A stretch of 64,000 nt of DNA from Shewanella algicola. Its GTDB lineage: Bacteria; Pseudomonadota; Gammaproteobacteria; Enterobacterales; Shewanellaceae. A model generated the notes under the pieces. The model ran no database searches and was not told where the DNA came from. It saw only the letters and a list, made by a program, of their open reading frames with translations. Positions 43,999 through 53,668 of the stretch are shown piece by piece. The position numbers and the translations under genes are program-made. Location of the stretch: positions 1 through 64,000 of the forward strand of contig NZ_BMQI01000019.1 of NCBI RefSeq assembly GCF_014648035.1. Reading direction: 5' to 3'. Every line of letters begins with the position of its first letter. The first letter of the stretch is position 1.

Positions 43999-44058
43999 AT
44001 TGACCTCAATGTAACGCAACAGTCTGACGTATGGTGAATACAACAGTATTTATAAGAC

Positions 44059-44085
44059 AAAAAAGCCTCCCAAGTGGGAGGCTTT
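44059..44085 (-). terminator. pheA attenuator terminator
   Basis: On the minus strand a ten-base-pair stem AAAGCCTCCC/GGGAGGCTTT with a four-base loop is followed by T residues. It lies just after the pheL stop and before pheA. Ribosome stalling on Phe codons should prevent it forming. Confidence 0.9.
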
Positions 44086-44104
44086 AGAATTTTCATTTTC
44101 GTTT

Positions 44105-44179
44105 TTACACAGAAAATCCGCCTCCGAGAGTGGGCTGAATAAAAAAGAAAATAAAAAAGCGGAATATTTTTGTGTTCAT
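44105..44179 (-). CDS. pheL: Phenylalanine-rich leader peptide PheL
   Basis: A 24-residue peptide, MNTKIFRFFIFFFIQPTLGG then GFSV. Seven of its first thirteen residues after Met-Asn are Phe or Ile, with a dense Phe run. It is followed by the attenuator terminator. The position (raiA, pheL, pheA) is the same as in E. coli, where PheL couples Phe-tRNA supply to pheA transcription. Confidence 0.9.
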   Translation of the reverse strand: MNTKIFRFFIFFFIQPTLGGGFSV

Positions 44180-44245
44180 AGAGTAAAACTAAAGCCACAG
44201 AGTTAACCTGTCAATGTAATTCTACTCATCAAGGCTTAATTACAG

Positions 44246-44275
44246 ACAAAAGAAAGCGCACCCGAAGGTGCGCTG
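44246..44275 (-). terminator. Terminator of raiA
   Basis: AGCGCACC/GGTGCGCT stem; on the minus strand the loop is TTCG and the stem is followed by TTTCTTTTG. Confidence 0.7.
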
Positions 44276-44292
44276 GTGAAAGATATTTAACT

Positions 44293-44646
44293 TCAAGCTG
44301 CGTTTTCCTCCTTATAGACATACTCAAACTCGCTTTCCGTGTCATTGGGTAATGAAACGTGGCGTTGAGCCTGGGGTTTGTGAGTCAGGCGGTTTAGCTG
44401 TTTTTCCAGCTTTTGTCCCATTGCAGTAATCGCTGCGTATAGGTTTTCACTTTTCGCCTGGGCAAATAAATCTCCACTAGGTAATCCAACTGAAGCCTCA
44501 ATTTTAAACAGTTGCTTTTCTTGGGTAATAATAACGTGCGGATTAATTAACTGAATATCATGTCGAGATAATTTTTCTAATCTTCCTTCAATACGTTCGC
44601 GGATGAGGGCAGTGACTTCAAGTTGTTTGCTAGTGATTTTCAGCAT
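44293..44646 (-). CDS. raiA: Ribosome-associated inhibitor A / hibernation factor
   Basis: 117 residues, close to E. coli RaiA (113). The beta-alpha-beta fold core (MLKITSKQLEVTALIRERIEGRLEKL, AITAMGQKLEKQLNRL) is followed by a short acidic tail that in YfiA blocks dimerisation. It binds the 30S subunit in stationary phase and cold shock. It is located immediately upstream of pheL-pheA as in E. coli. A perfect CRP site lies about 60 bases before its start. Confidence 0.93.
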   Translation of the reverse strand: MLKITSKQLEVTALIRERIEGRLEKLSRHDIQLINPHVIITQEKQLFKIEASVGLPSGDLFAQAKSENLYAAITAMGQKLEKQLNRLTHKPQAQRHVSLPNDTESEFEYVYKEENAA

Positions 44647-45092
44647 ATTTAGAACCTTCTTGTTGTTTGCTTAACTTCAGATTACCAAGGTTAGCTATAA
44701 AAATTGTGATCTAAATCACATTTTTGCTGGCATTTATTACTGACCGTCGCTTATTTGATCGCTTAGACATTTTTAACCGAAAAGTGTCAAAATGTGCTTG
44801 TATTACGCTGCAGAACAGATCATATTTGAATGAATAAGTTGATTCTAAATTATCTGTTTTGTGTGTTTATTGTCCTATTGATAACACTAGGTAAGTTATC
44901 AACATCTACGTTGTTGCTGTGTTTCTTCTCTCTCCTCTTGTCGTTTCTCTCTTGTTAATCATATTTTTTCATCATTACGTGAATTGCGATTAGGCAATGC
45001 TTAACACTGCTTTAGTCTTTTTTGCTAAAAGCGTAAAATCTCGTCGACATTTGGTATCATCTCCGTACGTAGATGGATATAGGCAGTTATAA
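44647..45092. other. Divergent control region raiA / cytochrome b561
   Basis: 446 bases with no gene. The CRP site at 44705-44720 is near raiA. The rest is AT-rich, with an imperfect repeat around TGATAACA/AAGTTATCA (44879-44903). No other element was recognised. Confidence 0.6.
44705..44720 (-). promoter_or_regulatory. Perfect CRP site upstream of raiA
   Basis: TGTGATCTAAATCACA matches the CRP consensus TGTGA-N6-TCACA at all ten conserved positions. It lies 59-74 bases upstream of the raiA start codon. E. coli raiA is also reported to be CRP-activated. Confidence 0.85.
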
Positions 45093-45758
45093 ATGAGTAT
45101 AGAACAGCACAAAATAAAGGTATGGGATTTTCCAACCCGTTTATTTCATTGGTCCATGGTTGGCTTATTAGGTGGCTTGTGGTGGACCGCTGACATTGGT
45201 GAGATGCAATGGCACCAAATATTGGCTTACGTGTTAATGACACTCATTTTGTTTAGATTGATTTGGGGTGTTATTGGGAGTGAAACGTCTCAGTTTAGTC
45301 AGTTCTTTGTTGGGCCTAAAAAAGTCATCAATTATGCGCTAACTAACCCAAAGCCAACCTCATTAGGACATAACCCTTTAGGTGGTTATATGGTGTTTGC
45401 GTTGCTTGGTTTATTAGTGTTGCAATTAACGACCGGTTTATTTGCAACCGATGAGATTTTTACTGAAGGGCCATTAATTCACCTAGTGTCGTCTGACACC
45501 GCAAGTTGGCTAACCTGGTTACATAAAACCAATTTCAATGTGATTTTAGGATTAGTTGTACTACACGTTGCTGCAGTGATTTTGCATGTGGTTAAAGGCG
45601 ACAATATTTTAAAAGCGATGTTTAGTGGCTATAAGTACGTGAGTGGCCAAGTGGCAGCCCCTGTTTTACGTTCGCCTTGGCTAGCCTTGGTGATAGTGAT
45701 GCTATTGTTTGCTGGTATTTGGTGGCTATGGTTAGAGCCCGTGGTGAGTTTTTTATAG
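45093..45758 (+). CDS. Cytochrome b561-family membrane protein
   Basis: 221 residues and four to five membrane helices. Heme-ligand histidines are suggested in FPTRLFHWSMVGLL, MQWHQILAYVLM, LHKTNFNVILGLVVLHVAAV and ILHVVKGDN, the pattern of diheme b-type cytochromes that pass electrons from quinol or hydrogenase to soluble cytochromes. It is convergent with a cytochrome c' gene, and such pairs are common. It probably delivers electrons to a periplasmic cytochrome c. Confidence 0.85.
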   Translation: MSIEQHKIKVWDFPTRLFHWSMVGLLGGLWWTADIGEMQWHQILAYVLMTLILFRLIWGVIGSETSQFSQFFVGPKKVINYALTNPKPTSLGHNPLGGYMVFALLGLLVLQLTTGLFATDEIFTEGPLIHLVSSDTASWLTWLHKTNFNVILGLVVLHVAAVILHVVKGDNILKAMFSGYKYVSGQVAAPVLRSPWLALVIVMLLFAGIWWLWLEPVVSFL

Positions 45759-45790
45759 AATAACACGTAGACTGTAGACTTTGGCTATAA

Positions 45791-45820
45791 AAATAAAGCC
45801 CATCGAAATGGGCTTTATTT
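45791..45820. terminator. Bidirectional terminator
   Basis: Thirteen-base-pair stem AAATAAAGCCCAT/ATGGGCTTTATTT with CGAA loop between the convergent cytochrome genes. Confidence 0.9.
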
Positions 45821-45841
45821 TTTAGATTAATTTATCGCGTA

Positions 45842-46291
45842 TTAATCTTTTTTGTAAACGTCATGACAACCTTTACAGCTTTTACCTGTGTTGGCAAAAG
45901 CTTGTTTGATTTGGTTTTTGTCACTTGATTTAGCTGCAACGGCTAATGCTGCGGCATTATCTTGAAATGCTGTCATTTTGCTATCAAAATCTGCTTTATC
46001 TTGCCAAATTTTAGCTAATGCTTCGGTGTCGCCTGTATCAGTACCATCAATAAAACCTTCATGAGGTATTTTAGATAGTGCTGCAACGTTATCAGCACGT
46101 GAGCTAAATACGCTTGCATCAAATGGCTTTTTACCTTTGAGCATGGCACCCATATCACCAAAGTTATATGCAATTAACCCAAACGCAGATTGACGATATT
46201 CAATCGCATCAGCTGGCTTTTCAAAATTGTTAGCAAACGCAGCCGGAATAAGTATTGCGGTAGCCGCAACGGTCAATAGTAACTTTTTCAT
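45842..46291 (-). CDS. cycP: Cytochrome c'
   Basis: 149 residues from ATG 46291 (AAGGAT site); the upstream frame is not needed. A signal peptide (MKKLLLTVAATAILIPAAFA) is followed by a four-helix domain with the heme motif CKGCH very near the C-terminus, the hallmark of cytochrome c'. The five-coordinate heme binds NO, so the protein is thought to buffer nitric oxide in the periplasm. S. frigidimarina is known to make such a cytochrome c'. It shares its upstream region with trpR. Confidence 0.92.
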   Translation of the reverse strand: MKKLLLTVAATAILIPAAFANNFEKPADAIEYRQSAFGLIAYNFGDMGAMLKGKKPFDASVFSSRADNVAALSKIPHEGFIDGTDTGDTEALAKIWQDKADFDSKMTAFQDNAAALAVAAKSSDKNQIKQAFANTGKSCKGCHDVYKKD

Positions 46292-46362
46292 TGTAATCCT
46301 TCTTTTTGTCAGTAGTGGCACTGGTTCCATAAGCACGACGTACATCTCGTTTTATGAGTATA

Positions 46363-46378
46363 CGTGCAATCAATCACA
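46363..46378 (-). promoter_or_regulatory. CRP-like site between cycP and trpR
   Basis: On the minus strand TGTGATTGATTGCACG has one perfect CRP half-site and a partial second half. It is about 72 bases upstream of cycP. Confidence 0.4.
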
Positions 46379-46512
46379 TTCATTCTACACAATTTTATTA
46401 AGACATTGCGATATGTTTTATCGATGTTTATCACGCGAGTCTTTTTGCAAAGTGCCAAGGTAAGTTGATACACTTGTACTGTTTCGGCATTACTACAAAG
46501 AGAATAAAAATT

Positions 46513-46791
46513 ATGCGTGCCAACTGGAATTTAGTCGTAGATAAAATACTCACTCATAATAATGAGGATGATTTGTCAGTGTTGTTTCAATTATTACTGA
46601 CAGAAGAAGAAAGAAGTGCAGTATCGGGACGTTTGCAGGTGTTTCAAACGTTATTGGCAGGTGAGTTGAGTCAGAGACAGATAGCTGCAGAGCACCAAGT
46701 GAGTATCGCGACGATTACTCGATGCTCTAACTATTTAAAAAATATGCCCGCCAGCCAAAGAGCAAGAGTCCGCAAGTTAATTTTGGACTAG
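46513..46791 (+). CDS. trpR: Trp operon repressor
   Basis: 92 residues from ATG 46513; the 16-residue upstream extension does not match the family. The helix-turn-helix is LSQRQIAAEHQVSIATITRCSN. TrpR with tryptophan represses trp and aro genes. It is distant from any trp gene in the window. Confidence 0.93.
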   Translation: MRANWNLVVDKILTHNNEDDLSVLFQLLLTEEERSAVSGRLQVFQTLLAGELSQRQIAAEHQVSIATITRCSNYLKNMPASQRARVRKLILD

Positions 46792-46819
46792 TGCCTCAGC
46801 AAGTGATAGCGATATAGCT

Positions 46820-47197
46820 TTATTGGCGGATACCTTTTGGGTATTTATGGTGTCGGTAACTTGATCGACGTAAAAATAAATAACCACCATAAGTGATTAA
46901 GCACAATGCAAACAAAGTGCTAGAGTCCCTTGGGTAAAATCGATATAAGCTAAACGCCGTTAATACATACAAGAAAGGCATTAGCCCGTAGAGCATATCT
47001 GGCATACCACCTGATTTACGCTTTCTCTTAGGGTCTGTGCGGCGATTTTTAGAACGTAAGTTATAAATATGAGCACCGTACAAATACACCACAATCGATG
47101 CGATAAGCGCATAGCTAGGTTCCAGTAAAAAAATACTGACAGAGCCAACAAGCATGTAGCTAAAAGGTAACAACTCGTATACTGGTTTAATTAACAT
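46820..47197 (-). CDS. Small membrane protein of unknown function
   Basis: 125 residues from ATG 47197 (GGAG six bases before). Four membrane helices in two pairs are separated by a very basic loop (RSKNRRTDPKRKRKSGG, about 47-65). The tail is also basic. I do not recognise a family. It lies between trpR (convergent) and slyD. Confidence 0.65.
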   Translation of the reverse strand: MLIKPVYELLPFSYMLVGSVSIFLLEPSYALIASIVVYLYGAHIYNLRSKNRRTDPKRKRKSGGMPDMLYGLMPFLYVLTAFSLYRFYPRDSSTLFALCLITYGGYLFLRRSSYRHHKYPKGIRQ

Positions 47198-47329
47198 AAG
47201 CACTCCGTCGCTATGCATTAATTTTTATATGAAAAGCTAATTAGTTAGGATTCTCGCTACACCGTGGTCCTTTACAGTAACGACAATAAGTCTGACTAGT
47301 TAGTGTGATTTACCTCTCAATTATAACGC

Positions 47330-47367
47330 AAAAAAAAAGGCATTGCCTAGAACTTAGACAACGCCTT
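47330..47367 (-). terminator. Terminator of slyD
   Basis: On the minus strand an interrupted stem (AAGGCGTTG ... CAATGCCTT) is followed by nine T residues, about 60 bases beyond slyD. Confidence 0.75.
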
Positions 47368-47430
47368 CAATTATTTTAATGCTTTTTACTGATTGATGAG
47401 TGCAAAAAGCATTATTAAGTCTATGTGTTT

Positions 47431-47997
47431 TTAGTGACAGCCACAGCCGCCGTTACCATCACATCCTGGTTTTTCTGAACCGCAAGAACCGTGTTCATGG
47501 TCGTGATCATGTCCGTGGCTACCACAACCGCCTTCTGCATGAATATGACCGTGTGCAAGCTCTTCTGCAGTTGCTTCACGTACTGCAATCACTTCAACGC
47601 TAAAGTTTAATGATTGACCCGCTAGCGGATGATTTCCATCAACAACAATCACGTCATCTTTAACTTCAGTCACTTGAACTGGGCGCTGGCCAAGCTCAGT
47701 TTCAGCAATAAAACGCATACCTGGAATAATGTCTTCGATGTCACCAAAAGCACTCACTGGCACTTCTTGTTTTAAACCTGGGTGGTATTCACCATAGCCT
47801 TGAGCGGCAGGGATGTTAGCATCGACTTTTTCGCCTGCTGTTTTACCTTCTAAAACTGATTCGAGACCAGGAATTAAATTTTCGGTTCCGTGTAGATAAA
47901 CCATTGGTTCACCTTCAAATGAACTTTCAATTAATTCGCCTTGCTCATCAGACAAGCGGTAATGAATGGTAACCGCTGCATGTTTTGAAATTTTCAT
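47431..47997 (-). CDS. slyD: FKBP-type peptidyl-prolyl isomerase SlyD
   Basis: 188 residues from ATG 47997 (GGAGG six bases before); the upstream open frame is discarded. An FKBP domain with inserted IF flap is followed by a histidine- and cysteine-rich tail (GGCGSHGHDHDHEHGS, GCGCH) that binds nickel and zinc. It folds proline-limited proteins and supplies nickel for hydrogenase maturation. Confidence 0.95.
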   Translation of the reverse strand: MKISKHAAVTIHYRLSDEQGELIESSFEGEPMVYLHGTENLIPGLESVLEGKTAGEKVDANIPAAQGYGEYHPGLKQEVPVSAFGDIEDIIPGMRFIAETELGQRPVQVTEVKDDVIVVDGNHPLAGQSLNFSVEVIAVREATAEELAHGHIHAEGGCGSHGHDHDHEHGSCGSEKPGCDGNGGCGCH

Positions 47998-48537
47998 ATC
48001 GCCTCCAATTGGTGTTGAGCGCATCATACCGTATTTTATGAGTTGGCTGCGATGACAAACATCAGTTTTTGCTTATTCAATCACAGCTTTTTTATTTCTG
48101 TTTGCGGTTTAACCCTTTATAGGGTTAATGCTGAAAATAAATCACGTTTATTAAGGCGTTGACCAAACTTGAGGTAAACACTGGCAAATCAATGTATGCC
48201 ACAGTGAACACGTGATGAACTATAAGCCTAAGAATGATTGGCCTTAAAGGTTAAGGTGTTGTATTTTATTGGTTTTGTTGCTACTTCTAGGTGGTTTTGA
48301 TGATGAGGATGGTTGTTGTTATCATCGATTTTGCTTGTTTTGTCCGTAATTTAAAACGCCTTATATTTATAAAAGGTATAAATCAACTGAAAAATAAAAA
48401 TAACTTTAAAATAAACTGTAAGCAGGGGTTGACAAGGTTGGGCAAAAAAAGCAATTCTGTTAGCCAATGTGTATCAGCAAATTCGGTTGCTGGATTAAAA
48501 CAGTAAAGCTACAAGAATTGATTAAGAGATTAACTAG
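47998..48537. other. Non-coding region upstream of the thr operon
   Basis: 540 bases. A perfect eight-base inverted repeat TTAACCCT/AGGGTTAA with four-base loop lies at 48109-48128. The TTGACA at 48429-48434 may be a -35 element for the thr leader, but no good -10 follows at 17 bases. A 71-codon frame at 48291-48506 has no binding site and a low-complexity start, and is not called. Confidence 0.55.
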
Positions 48538-48609
48538 ATGCTTACCCTTACGCTCGTTGTAATTACCACCATTACAACCACCACTATTACCAGAGTGGGG
48601 GCGGGCTGA
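48538..48609 (+). CDS. thrL: thr operon leader peptide
   Basis: A 23-residue peptide, MLTLTLVVITTITTTTIT then RVGAG, with nine Thr and three Ile codons. It precedes a terminator and thrA. Starvation for threonine or isoleucine should stall ribosomes here and allow read-through, as in E. coli. Confidence 0.93.
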   Translation: MLTLTLVVITTITTTTITRVGAG

Positions 48610-48634
48610 TTACACCCTAAAAGATTTGTACTAC

Positions 48635-48668
48635 AAGCCCGCTTCCCACAACAGAAGCGGGCTTTTTT
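48635..48668 (+). terminator. thr operon attenuator
   Basis: Eleven-base-pair stem AAGCCCGCTTC/GAAGCGGGCTT with an eight-base loop and six T residues. The end of thrL (GTGGGGGCGGGCT, 48595-48607) can instead pair with AGCCCGCTTCCCAC (48636-48649), forming an antiterminator. Confidence 0.93.
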
Positions 48669-48726
48669 ATTTCTAATTCAACGATTTTAATTTTATATGT
48701 CATCACGTGGTGACAGGGAGATGTAG

Positions 48727-51195
48727 ATGAAGGTAATGAAATTTGGCGGAACTTCGCTAGCGAATTGGTCACGTTTTTCGATGGCGGCAGACATTATCGC
48801 TGACTCATCATCTGTAGAGTCTGTTGCTACAGTACTTTCTGCTCCTGCTACGGTCACCAATGCATTGTTAGAAATGGTTGATATAGCAGTAAGCCAACAA
48901 GATTACCAACCGGTTTTAGATCATATTCAACAGGTGTACACCAGCTTGTTTACTGAAGCTTCAGCCTCATTACTTTCTGCTCAACAATTTGAGTTGTTAG
49001 TCGAAAAGTTAGCAGCCCAAATGTTGGTTTGGCAAGATAAGTTACATGGCGTCAAGTTATTAGGAGAATGCCCTGATAGTGTCCGAGCTCAAGTTGTTGT
49101 CACTGGTGAGCGATTATCGGCTGCATTAATGGAACAAGTAATGCTGGCGAAAGGCCTAACTGCAGCGCAACTAGACCCTGTGGCATTGTTTCTGGCCCAC
49201 GGCCAACCGTTAGAGTCCGTTGTCGACATTAGTGTGAGCAAACCTCGTTTTGCATTATTACCATTAGACAAATACCGCGTATGGGTTATGCCAGGTTTTA
49301 CCGCGGCCGATGCCCAAGGCAATGTGGTGACATTAGGTCGCAATGGCTCAGATTATTCAGCTGCTGTATTAGCGGCATGTTTAGATGCATCAAGCTGTGA
49401 AATTTGGACCGACGTAGATGGCGTATACAATACTGACCCACGTGTGGTTGCTGATGCTAAATTATTGTCGCAATTGAGTTATCAAGAAGCGATGGAGCTG
49501 TCTTATTTTGGTGCTAAAGTGCTGCACCCAAAAACGATTGCACCGATTGCTCAATACCATATCCCGTGTTACATCAAAAACAGCTTTAATCCTTCTGCGC
49601 CGGGCACTTTAGTGTCAAATGAAGCTGATCAAACCGGCTTACAAGTTAAAGCGATTTCTAACTTAGACCATCAAACGATGTTTAACGTTTCTGGCCCTGG
49701 TATGAAAGGCATGGTGGGAATGGCGAGTCGCACGCTTGCTGCAATTTCGCGTAGCGGTATTTCAGTGTCATTGATTACCCAAAGTTCATCTGAATACAGC
49801 ATCAGTTTTTGTGTTGCCACTCATGAGGCCAATAAAGCTAAATGGGCATTAGAGCAAGAATTTGAACTAGAACTAAAAAATGAGTTACTCGAATCTATTG
49901 AGCAACGCCAAGACCTGGCGATCGTGTCATTGATCGGTGACGGTATGAAGACTCATAAAGGCGTTGCTGCCAAGTTCTTCAGTGCGTTAGCCAAAGCCAG
50001 TGTCAATATCATTGCAATAGCGCAGGGGTCGTCAGAGCGCTCCATTTCGACTGTTATCCAACAGAAAAAAACCAAGCATGCCATTGGTGCGTGTCATCAA
50101 GCCTTTTTCGATGTTCAGCAATATCTTGATGTGTTTTTAGTGGGCAGTGGTAACGTTGGTGCGGGTTTATTAGATCAAATAAAGCAACAGGCTGCGATGT
50201 TAAAAGAGCAGCATATCAGTATCCGAGTGTGCGGTATTGCTAACTCACGCCAAATGCTACTAAACAGCGACGGTATTGCTCTAAATGAGTGGCAGTCATC
50301 GCTGGAGCAAAAAGGCCAAGATTATGATCTAGCTAAACTACTTGAATGGGGACAAGAGCAACAATTGCTTAATCCTGTATTGGTAGATTGCACCTCAAGT
50401 GAACTCGTGTCTGACCGTTACCTCGATGTCATGAATGCTGGGTTCCATGTGGTGACACCAAATAAAAAATCGAATACTCGCGATTATGCTTATTATCAAG
50501 CACTGCGCCAAACGGCATTAAACCAGCGTCGTCAATTTTTATATGAAACAACCGTTGGTGCGGGCTTACCTGTTATCGATAACTTGAAGAAACTCTTGTA
50601 TGCAGGCGATAAACTTCATAAATTTAACGGTATTCTTTCGGGTTCATTGTCTTATATTTTTGGCATGTTAGATGAAGGGATGAGCCTTTCTCAAGCAACC
50701 AGTATTGCGCGTGAAAAATGCTTTACTGAACCTGACCCACGTGAAGATTTAAGTGGTATGGATGTGGCACGCAAGGTGTTAATTCTTGCCCGTGAAGTAG
50801 GCTTACCGTTAGAACTGTCTGATATTAATGTTGAATCAGTACTGCCTGCATCATTTGATGATTCTGGTGACGTCGATCAGTTTATGGCTAACCTTCCATC
50901 ATTAGATGCACAGATCTCAGAGCGTGTCGCTGCGGCTAAGGCACAAGGCAAAGTGTTACGCTATGTAGGTCAAATCGATGAAGGTCAATGTCATGTCAGA
51001 ATCGTTGAGGTCGATGCAACTAATCCATTATACAGTGTCAAAGGTGGCGAGAATGCGCTTGCGTTCTACAGCCGTTATTATCAACCTATTCCTTTTGTGC
51101 TTAGAGGATATGGTGCCGGTACAGATGTTACCGCAGCAGGCGCTTTTGCTGACGTATTAAGAACCTTAAATTGGACGCGTGAGGTTGGGTTATGA
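48727..51195 (+). CDS. thrA: Aspartokinase I / homoserine dehydrogenase I
   Basis: 822 residues, the bifunctional form. Aspartokinase ([31 protein letters not shown]) is followed by paired ACT domains (about 310-455) and homoserine dehydrogenase ([16 protein letters not shown] near 467; [14 protein letters not shown]). It catalyses steps one and three of threonine synthesis and is inhibited by threonine. Its stop overlaps thrB by four bases. Confidence 0.97.
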   Translation: MKVMKFGGTSLANWSRFSMAADIIADSSSVESVATVLSAPATVTNALLEMVDIAVSQQDYQPVLDHIQQVYTSLFTEASASLLSAQQFELLVEKLAAQMLVWQDKLHGVKLLGECPDSVRAQVVVTGERLSAALMEQVMLAKGLTAAQLDPVALFLAHGQPLESVVDISVSKPRFALLPLDKYRVWVMPGFTAADAQGNVVTLGRNGSDYSAAVLAACLDASSCEIWTDVDGVYNTDPRVVADAKLLSQLSYQEAMELSYFGAKVLHPKTIAPIAQYHIPCYIKNSFNPSAPGTLVSNEADQTGLQVKAISNLDHQTMFNVSGPGMKGMVGMASRTLAAISRSGISVSLITQSSSEYSISFCVATHEANKAKWALEQEFELELKNELLESIEQRQDLAIVSLIGDGMKTHKGVAAKFFSALAKASVNIIAIAQGSSERSISTVIQQKKTKHAIGACHQAFFDVQQYLDVFLVGSGNVGAGLLDQIKQQAAMLKEQHISIRVCGIANSRQMLLNSDGIALNEWQSSLEQKGQDYDLAKLLEWGQEQQLLNPVLVDCTSSELVSDRYLDVMNAGFHVVTPNKKSNTRDYAYYQALRQTALNQRRQFLYETTVGAGLPVIDNLKKLLYAGDKLHKFNGILSGSLSYIFGMLDEGMSLSQATSIAREKCFTEPDPREDLSGMDVARKVLILAREVGLPLELSDINVESVLPASFDDSGDVDQFMANLPSLDAQISERVAAAKAQGKVLRYVGQIDEGQCHVRIVEVDATNPLYSVKGGENALAFYSRYYQPIPFVLRGYGAGTDVTAAGAFADVLRTLNWTREVGL

Positions 51196-52151
51196 ATCAA
51201 GCGGTAAATGTAAGCCAAGAGATGCTTACCGTGTATGCTCCAGCGTCAATGGGTAATGTCGGTGTAGGATTTGATTTACTCGGTGCCGCTTTATCCCCTA
51301 TTGATGGTTCACTGTTAGGTGACAGGGTCATGATCAGTGCGGCAGATTTTGGGGTTAATTTTAGCCAGGTCGGCGAATGGGCACATAAGTTACCAGCAGA
51401 AGGTAAGGATAATATCGTTTATCAATGTGCTGAGTTTTTTCTCTATAAGCTTGACCGTAAAGATGGCGTGAACATTAGCTTAGAAAAAAACCTTCCGGTT
51501 GGCAGTGGGCTAGGCTCTAGTGCAAGCTCGGTCGTTGCAGCGCTATATGCCTTAAATGAACATTTTGGTAAACCTTTTGATGAACAAGCTCTGCTCGGCT
51601 TAATGGGCGAGTTTGAAGGTAAAATTTCAGGCAGCGTGCATTATGATAATGTTGCACCTTGTTATTTAGGCGGTATGCAGTTAATGCTTAATGCACAAGA
51701 TAAAGCATGTGCTGCTATTCCAAGTTTTGACAATTGGTATTGGGTTGTCGCTTATCCTGGTATTTCATTGTCTACGGCAAAAATGCGTGAATTACTGCCC
51801 TCACAATATGATAAAGCGGTTGCCATTGATTTTGGCCGCAATTTAAGCGCATTTGTGCATGCTAGTTATCAGCAGGATGCCGCCTTAGCTATTGAAATGC
51901 TGAAAGATGTATTAGCTGAACCGTATCGTGCAGCGGCTATTCCGGGTTATACCGATGCGCGTTCAGCTTTAGCTGAGTTAGGCATGTTAACTACCGGTAT
52001 ATCGGGTAGCGGCCCAACACTGTTTAGTGTAACCGATGACCTCGCTACTGCTGAAAAGGCAAAAGACTGGTTACTCAAAAACTATATTTCTCAGTCTGGC
52101 GGTTTTGCCCATGTGTGTAAATTAGATCAGTTAGGCACTCGCTGTGTGTAA
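51192..52151 (+). CDS. thrB: Homoserine kinase
   Basis: 319 residues. A GHMP kinase: the ATP-binding motif [17 protein letters not shown] is near residue 100, and [14 protein letters not shown] is the third motif. It phosphorylates homoserine. It overlaps thrA and precedes thrC by 50 bases. Confidence 0.97.
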   Translation: MNQAVNVSQEMLTVYAPASMGNVGVGFDLLGAALSPIDGSLLGDRVMISAADFGVNFSQVGEWAHKLPAEGKDNIVYQCAEFFLYKLDRKDGVNISLEKNLPVGSGLGSSASSVVAALYALNEHFGKPFDEQALLGLMGEFEGKISGSVHYDNVAPCYLGGMQLMLNAQDKACAAIPSFDNWYWVVAYPGISLSTAKMRELLPSQYDKAVAIDFGRNLSAFVHASYQQDAALAIEMLKDVLAEPYRAAAIPGYTDARSALAELGMLTTGISGSGPTLFSVTDDLATAEKAKDWLLKNYISQSGGFAHVCKLDQLGTRCV

Positions 52152-52201
52152 GTATCACCTATTAGCTTTAATTATTTTGAAATTTGAAAAAGGCAGTCGT
52201 A

Positions 52202-53485
52202 ATGGAATTATATAATTTAAAACATCCGTCACAGGAAGTAAATTTCAGCCAAGCAGTACAGTTGGGATTAGGTAAAGACAGAGGGTTGTTTTTCCCAAAG
52301 ACCATTCCGGTGTTAGCAGATGTCGATGCGTTGTTAGCGTTACCTTTTGCTGAGCGAAGCAAAAAAGTATTGGGTGCATGGCTTTCTGATGAGCTAGGGC
52401 AAGAAAGTGTTGATAAGCTGGTAGATAGTGCGTTTACCTTTGATGTACCCCTAGCCAATGTTGATGATAAGCGTGCATGTTTAGAACTGTTCCACGGGCC
52501 AACATTAGCCTTTAAAGACTTTGGCGCTCGCTTTATGGCTCAGTGTGTCAACTTACTTGCAGGCGACAAAAAGCTAACTATTTTAACGGCTACTTCAGGT
52601 GATACCGGTGCAGCGGTAGCCGATGCATTTTATGGCTTAGATAACGTGAATGTGATGGTGCTTTATCCAAAAGGTAAAATCAGTGAGCTACAAGAAAAGA
52701 TGTTTACTACTTTAGGTAAAAACATTCATACCGTAGCTGTGACCTCCGATTTTGATGCGTGCCAACACCTTGTTAAGCAAGCATTTGACGATACTGATGT
52801 ACGTGATGGTTTAGCATTAAACTCTGCTAACTCAATCAATATCAGTCGTTTGTTAGCGCAGATTTGCTATTACTTTGAAGCCGTTGCCCAAGCGAAAAAA
52901 GCGGGTAAAGATGAAATTGTGATGTCAGTACCAAGCGGTAATTTTGGTAATTTGACCGCGGGCTTATTCGCTAAAGCAATGGGCTTACCGATTAAACGTT
53001 TTATTGCTGCAACGAACAGCAATGATACCGTGCCGCGTTATTTGCAAGATGGAGCATGGCAACCACATAAAACTGTGGCAACCATGTCAAATGCCATGGA
53101 TGTTTCTGAGCCAAGCAATTGGCCGCGCGTTGAAGCGATTTGTGAGCAAATGGGCTGGCCGTTATCGTTAGTGACGGGCGTTGCTTTATCTGAATCAGAA
53201 ACGGCTTCAGCATTAGCTGAGCTTTATCAACGGGGTTATCAGTCTGAGCCTCACGCAGCTATTGCTGCACAGGCATTAACCTTAGGGTTAACGGGTGATG
53301 AAAGTGGTATTTTCTTAGGTACAGCACATCCTGCTAAATTTAAAGATGTGGTCGATCAACAATTAGCCATTGATTTGCCTTTACCACCAGAATTAGCTGC
53401 TGTTGTAGAGAAACCAATCTTATCAGCAGAATTAGACGCCAATTTTGAGCAATTAAAAGCTCATATGTTTTCTGTTTTAAAATAG
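52202..53485 (+). CDS. thrC: Threonine synthase
   Basis: 427 residues from ATG 52202, matching E. coli ThrC (428) whose N-terminus is also MxLYNL. A PLP enzyme; the Lys is in FHGPTLAFKDFGARFM, with TSGDTGAAVADAF next. It converts phosphohomoserine to threonine. Last gene of the operon. Confidence 0.97.
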   Translation: MELYNLKHPSQEVNFSQAVQLGLGKDRGLFFPKTIPVLADVDALLALPFAERSKKVLGAWLSDELGQESVDKLVDSAFTFDVPLANVDDKRACLELFHGPTLAFKDFGARFMAQCVNLLAGDKKLTILTATSGDTGAAVADAFYGLDNVNVMVLYPKGKISELQEKMFTTLGKNIHTVAVTSDFDACQHLVKQAFDDTDVRDGLALNSANSINISRLLAQICYYFEAVAQAKKAGKDEIVMSVPSGNFGNLTAGLFAKAMGLPIKRFIAATNSNDTVPRYLQDGAWQPHKTVATMSNAMDVSEPSNWPRVEAICEQMGWPLSLVTGVALSESETASALAELYQRGYQSEPHAAIAAQALTLGLTGDESGIFLGTAHPAKFKDVVDQQLAIDLPLPPELAAVVEKPILSAELDANFEQLKAHMFSVLK

Positions 53486-53502
53486 AGCCTTAGCTTTGTT
53501 CA

Positions 53503-53543
53503 AACACCTAACACGCAACAGGGTTGTGGTTAGGTGTTTTTTT
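53503..53543 (+). terminator. Terminator of the thr operon
   Basis: Stem AACACCTAAC/GTTAGGTGTT with further internal pairing, followed by seven T residues. Confidence 0.9.
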
Positions 53544-53668
53544 ATATTCAAATATTATGATCTTGGTCATACCTCATTTTGTGTATCTCAGTGTAAATTA
53601 GTAAAAGTACCAAATTTGACTATTATTTATACGTGAAGTGTCTTGTAACTAGATGATGGGAGAAAGTT

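Noticed and set aside
43977..44198. A 73-codon minus-strand frame across the pheA leader
   Set aside because: It overlaps the pheL attenuator in another frame and has no family features.
48291..48506. A 71-codon frame upstream of thrL
   Set aside because: It has a repetitive Met/Val-rich start, a Lys/Asn-rich body, no Shine-Dalgarno and no recognisable family.
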